Assembly (NCBI RefSeq): GCF_018736105.1
Contig: NZ_CP076135.1
Location: 1,858,001-1,922,000, forward strand
Reading direction: 5' to 3'
Length of the DNA stretch: 64,000 nt
From: Bradyrhizobium sediminis
GTDB taxonomy: Bacteria > Pseudomonadota > Alphaproteobacteria > Rhizobiales > Xanthobacteraceae
Part shown: positions 62,617 to 64,000 of the stretch, one piece after another
How the letters are laid out: each line of letters opens with the position of its first letter
Position numbering within the stretch: the first letter of the stretch is position 1
The notes under the pieces: model-generated
The model's database searches: none
What the model was told of the DNA's origin: nothing
What the model saw: the letters and a program-made list of their open reading frames with translations, nothing else
Translations under genes and position numbers: made by a program

Positions 62617-64000
62617 TTATTCCTGTTTGGTCATCCAGTAGGGCAGAACCGCGTTGTCGGCGCGCTGCACCACCTTGAGCTTTTTCGATACGCCCCATGC
62701 CAGCGCCTGCTGGTGCAGCGGGATATAGCCGAAATCCTTGGCCATGATCTCGAACGCCTGCTTGATCAGCTGATCGCGTTTGGTCGTATCCGATTCAACC
62801 AGCACCTTGTCGGCGAGCTCATCAAGCGTCTTGTTGCAGTAGCCGCCGAGATTGGCGTTACCGCGCGAGGATTTCGGATTGCCGCGGCAGCCCATGATGT
62901 CGTAGAGCACGTTGTGGGCGTCGGAGGTGCCGGGAGTCCAGCCGAGCAAATAGAACGAGGTCTGGTAACCGCCGGCTTCCAGGACCTTGGCGAAATACTG
63001 CGCCTTGGGCTGCGCCAGCAAGTTGATCTTGACGCCGATGCGGGCCATCATGCCGACGATTGCCTGGCAGATCGCGGCGTCATTGACGTAGCGGTCGTTG
63101 GGGCAATCCATCGTGACTTCGAAACCGTCGGGATAGCCGGCCTCCGTCAGCAGCTTCTTGGCGCCGTCGGGATCAAATTTCGGACGGGTGAAGTCGCCCG
63201 ACAGCTTGAACAGTTGCGGTGCGATCATCAGCGCGGACGGCGTCGACAGGCCGCGCATCACGCGGGTCTTGATCAGCTCGACGTCCACTGCCTTGAAGAA
63301 CGCTTCGCGGACGCGGACATCCTTGAACGGGTTCTTGCCCTTGACGTTGGAATACAGCAGTTCGTCGCGGGTCTGGTCCATGCCGAGGAAGATGGTGCGC
63401 AACTCGGGGCCCTTCAGTACCTGGGCGTTCGCACTGGAGTCGACGCGGGCGATATCCTGGGTCGGAACCGGCTCGATGATGTCCACCTCGCCCGAGAGCA
63501 GCGCCGCCACACGCGTGGCGTCGGAGCCGATCGGCGTGAAGATGATCTCCTTGAGATTGTGCTGCGGCTTCTGCCACCAGTTCGGGTTGGCCTTGAACAC
63601 CGTCTTGACGCCGGGCTGGTGGCTTTCGATGGTGAAGGCGCCGGTGCCGTTGGCGTTGAGCGAGGCAAAACTCGGCGAGGTCGCGGCGGCCGGCGTCGGG
63701 GCTACCGCGTTGTTCGCCTCGGCCCATTTCTTGTCCATGATGTACCAGGTATCCCACTGCGAATGCAGAATGGGATTGGGCGACGTCAGGATGAAGTCCA
63801 CAGTGTAGTCATCGACCTTGACTACCTTGGCGTCCGCCGCAATGCGGGTTTGCAGGTTCGAGCCCTTGGCGCGAACGCGGTCGGCCGAGAACACCACGTC
63901 GTCGGCGGTGAGGGGATCGCCGTTCTGGAATTTGACGTTCTTGCGCAGGTGGAAGCGCCAGCGGGTCGGTTCCGGGGTTTCCCAGCTTTCGGCAAGCCCG
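62617..64000 (-). CDS. Peptide/solute-binding protein, SBP family 5, set 1, 5' truncated
   Basis: 460 residues are visible; the frame runs past the right edge without a stop, so the signal peptide and N-terminal lobe are outside the window. The visible start WRFHLRKNVKFQNGDPLTAD is the typical SBP_bac_5 segment near residue 80-100. The GTG at 63897 is internal, not a real start. It is the first visible gene of the set 1 transporter and probably of the whole operon. Ligand unknown; peptides are likely from context. Confidence 0.88.
   Translation of the reverse strand, partial: GLAESWETPEPTRWRFHLRKNVKFQNGDPLTADDVVFSADRVRAKGSNLQTRIAADAKVVKVDDYTVDFILTSPNPILHSQWDTWYIMDKKWAEANNAVAPTPAAATSPSFASLNANGTGAFTIESHQPGVKTVFKANPNWWQKPQHNLKEIIFTPIGSDATRVAALLSGEVDIIEPVPTQDIARVDSSANAQVLKGPELRTIFLGMDQTRDELLYSNVKGKNPFKDVRVREAFFKAVDVELIKTRVMRGLSTPSALMIAPQLFKLSGDFTRPKFDPDGAKKLLTEAGYPDGFEVTMDCPNDRYVNDAAICQAIVGMMARIGVKINLLAQPKAQYFAKVLEAGGYQTSFYLLGWTPGTSDAHNVLYDIMGCRGNPKSSRGNANLGGYCNKTLDELADKVLVESDTTKRDQLIKQAFEIMAKDFGYIPLHQQALAWGVSKKLKVVQRADNAVLPYWMTKQE

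Overview
The window is high-GC DNA from an alphaproteobacterium of the Bradyrhizobium/Rhodopseudomonas type. I base this on gene style (amide/urea ABC transporter with formamidase, Omp25-like porin, many peptide and TRAP transporters, dense crotonase/GST/SDR content), on GC-rich codon use that creates long shadow ORFs, and on several families of short intergenic palindromes that look like the dispersed repeats of that group. I see no rRNA, tRNA, CRISPR array, insertion sequence or prophage. About 54 protein genes are supported; the first (amide/urea binding protein) and last (peptide binding protein) are cut by the window edges.

Region 1 (1-7.5 kb, + strand) is one amide operon: a urea/amide ABC transporter (urtA-E type, equivalent to fmdDEF), formamidase, an FmdB zinc-ribbon protein and an aliphatic amidase with the AmiE catalytic triad. 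It would import short amides or urea and hydrolyse amides to ammonia and acid. Region 2 (7.6-12.7 kb) has an AraC regulator divergent from MAPEG, GST and an SDR lacking the catalytic Tyr, then an aldo/keto reductase and a DMT exporter. Region 3 (12.8-18.2 kb) has a large autotransporter with eight 21-residue repeats, a zinc alcohol dehydrogenase and a methyltransferase.

Region 4 (18.4-21.4 kb) pairs an Lrp/AsnC regulator divergently with a homodimeric 2-oxoacid dehydrogenase E1 of the MdeB/AceE type, across a perfect 9+1+9 bp palindrome. Region 5 (21.7-27.8 kb) looks like sugar-acid catabolism: aldehyde dehydrogenase, SMP-30 lactonase, uronate dehydrogenase, FCD-type GntR regulator, and an IlvD/Edd-family dehydratase with L-arabinonate dehydratase-like residues; paired inverted operators lie between regulator and dehydratase. 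Region 6 (28-38 kb) holds a crotonase, a ferredoxin reductase-like flavoprotein, a TRAP transporter (dctPQM), two PfkB sugar kinases, and a glutamate-type dehydrogenase overlapping a two-domain VOC protein.

Region 7 (37.7-50.3 kb) is mixed: a small secreted protein behind a CtrA-like box, a TadE/TadG-like vWA protein, a YghU-type GST, a nitroreductase, an Omp25-like porin, a cytochrome P450, and a TetR-MFP-RND efflux operon ended by a strong terminator, then a protein resembling CnbZ-type deaminases.

Region 8 (50.4-64 kb, - strand) is the most striking: twelve tightly packed co-directional genes in which two complete Dpp-type peptide ABC transporters flank a gamma-glutamyltransferase-family enzyme and a DUF1028 protein. 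The order is SBP-B-C-D-F, GGT, DUF1028, D-F-SBP-B-C. I infer a dual-transporter system for taking up and cleaving gamma-glutamyl or related modified peptides.
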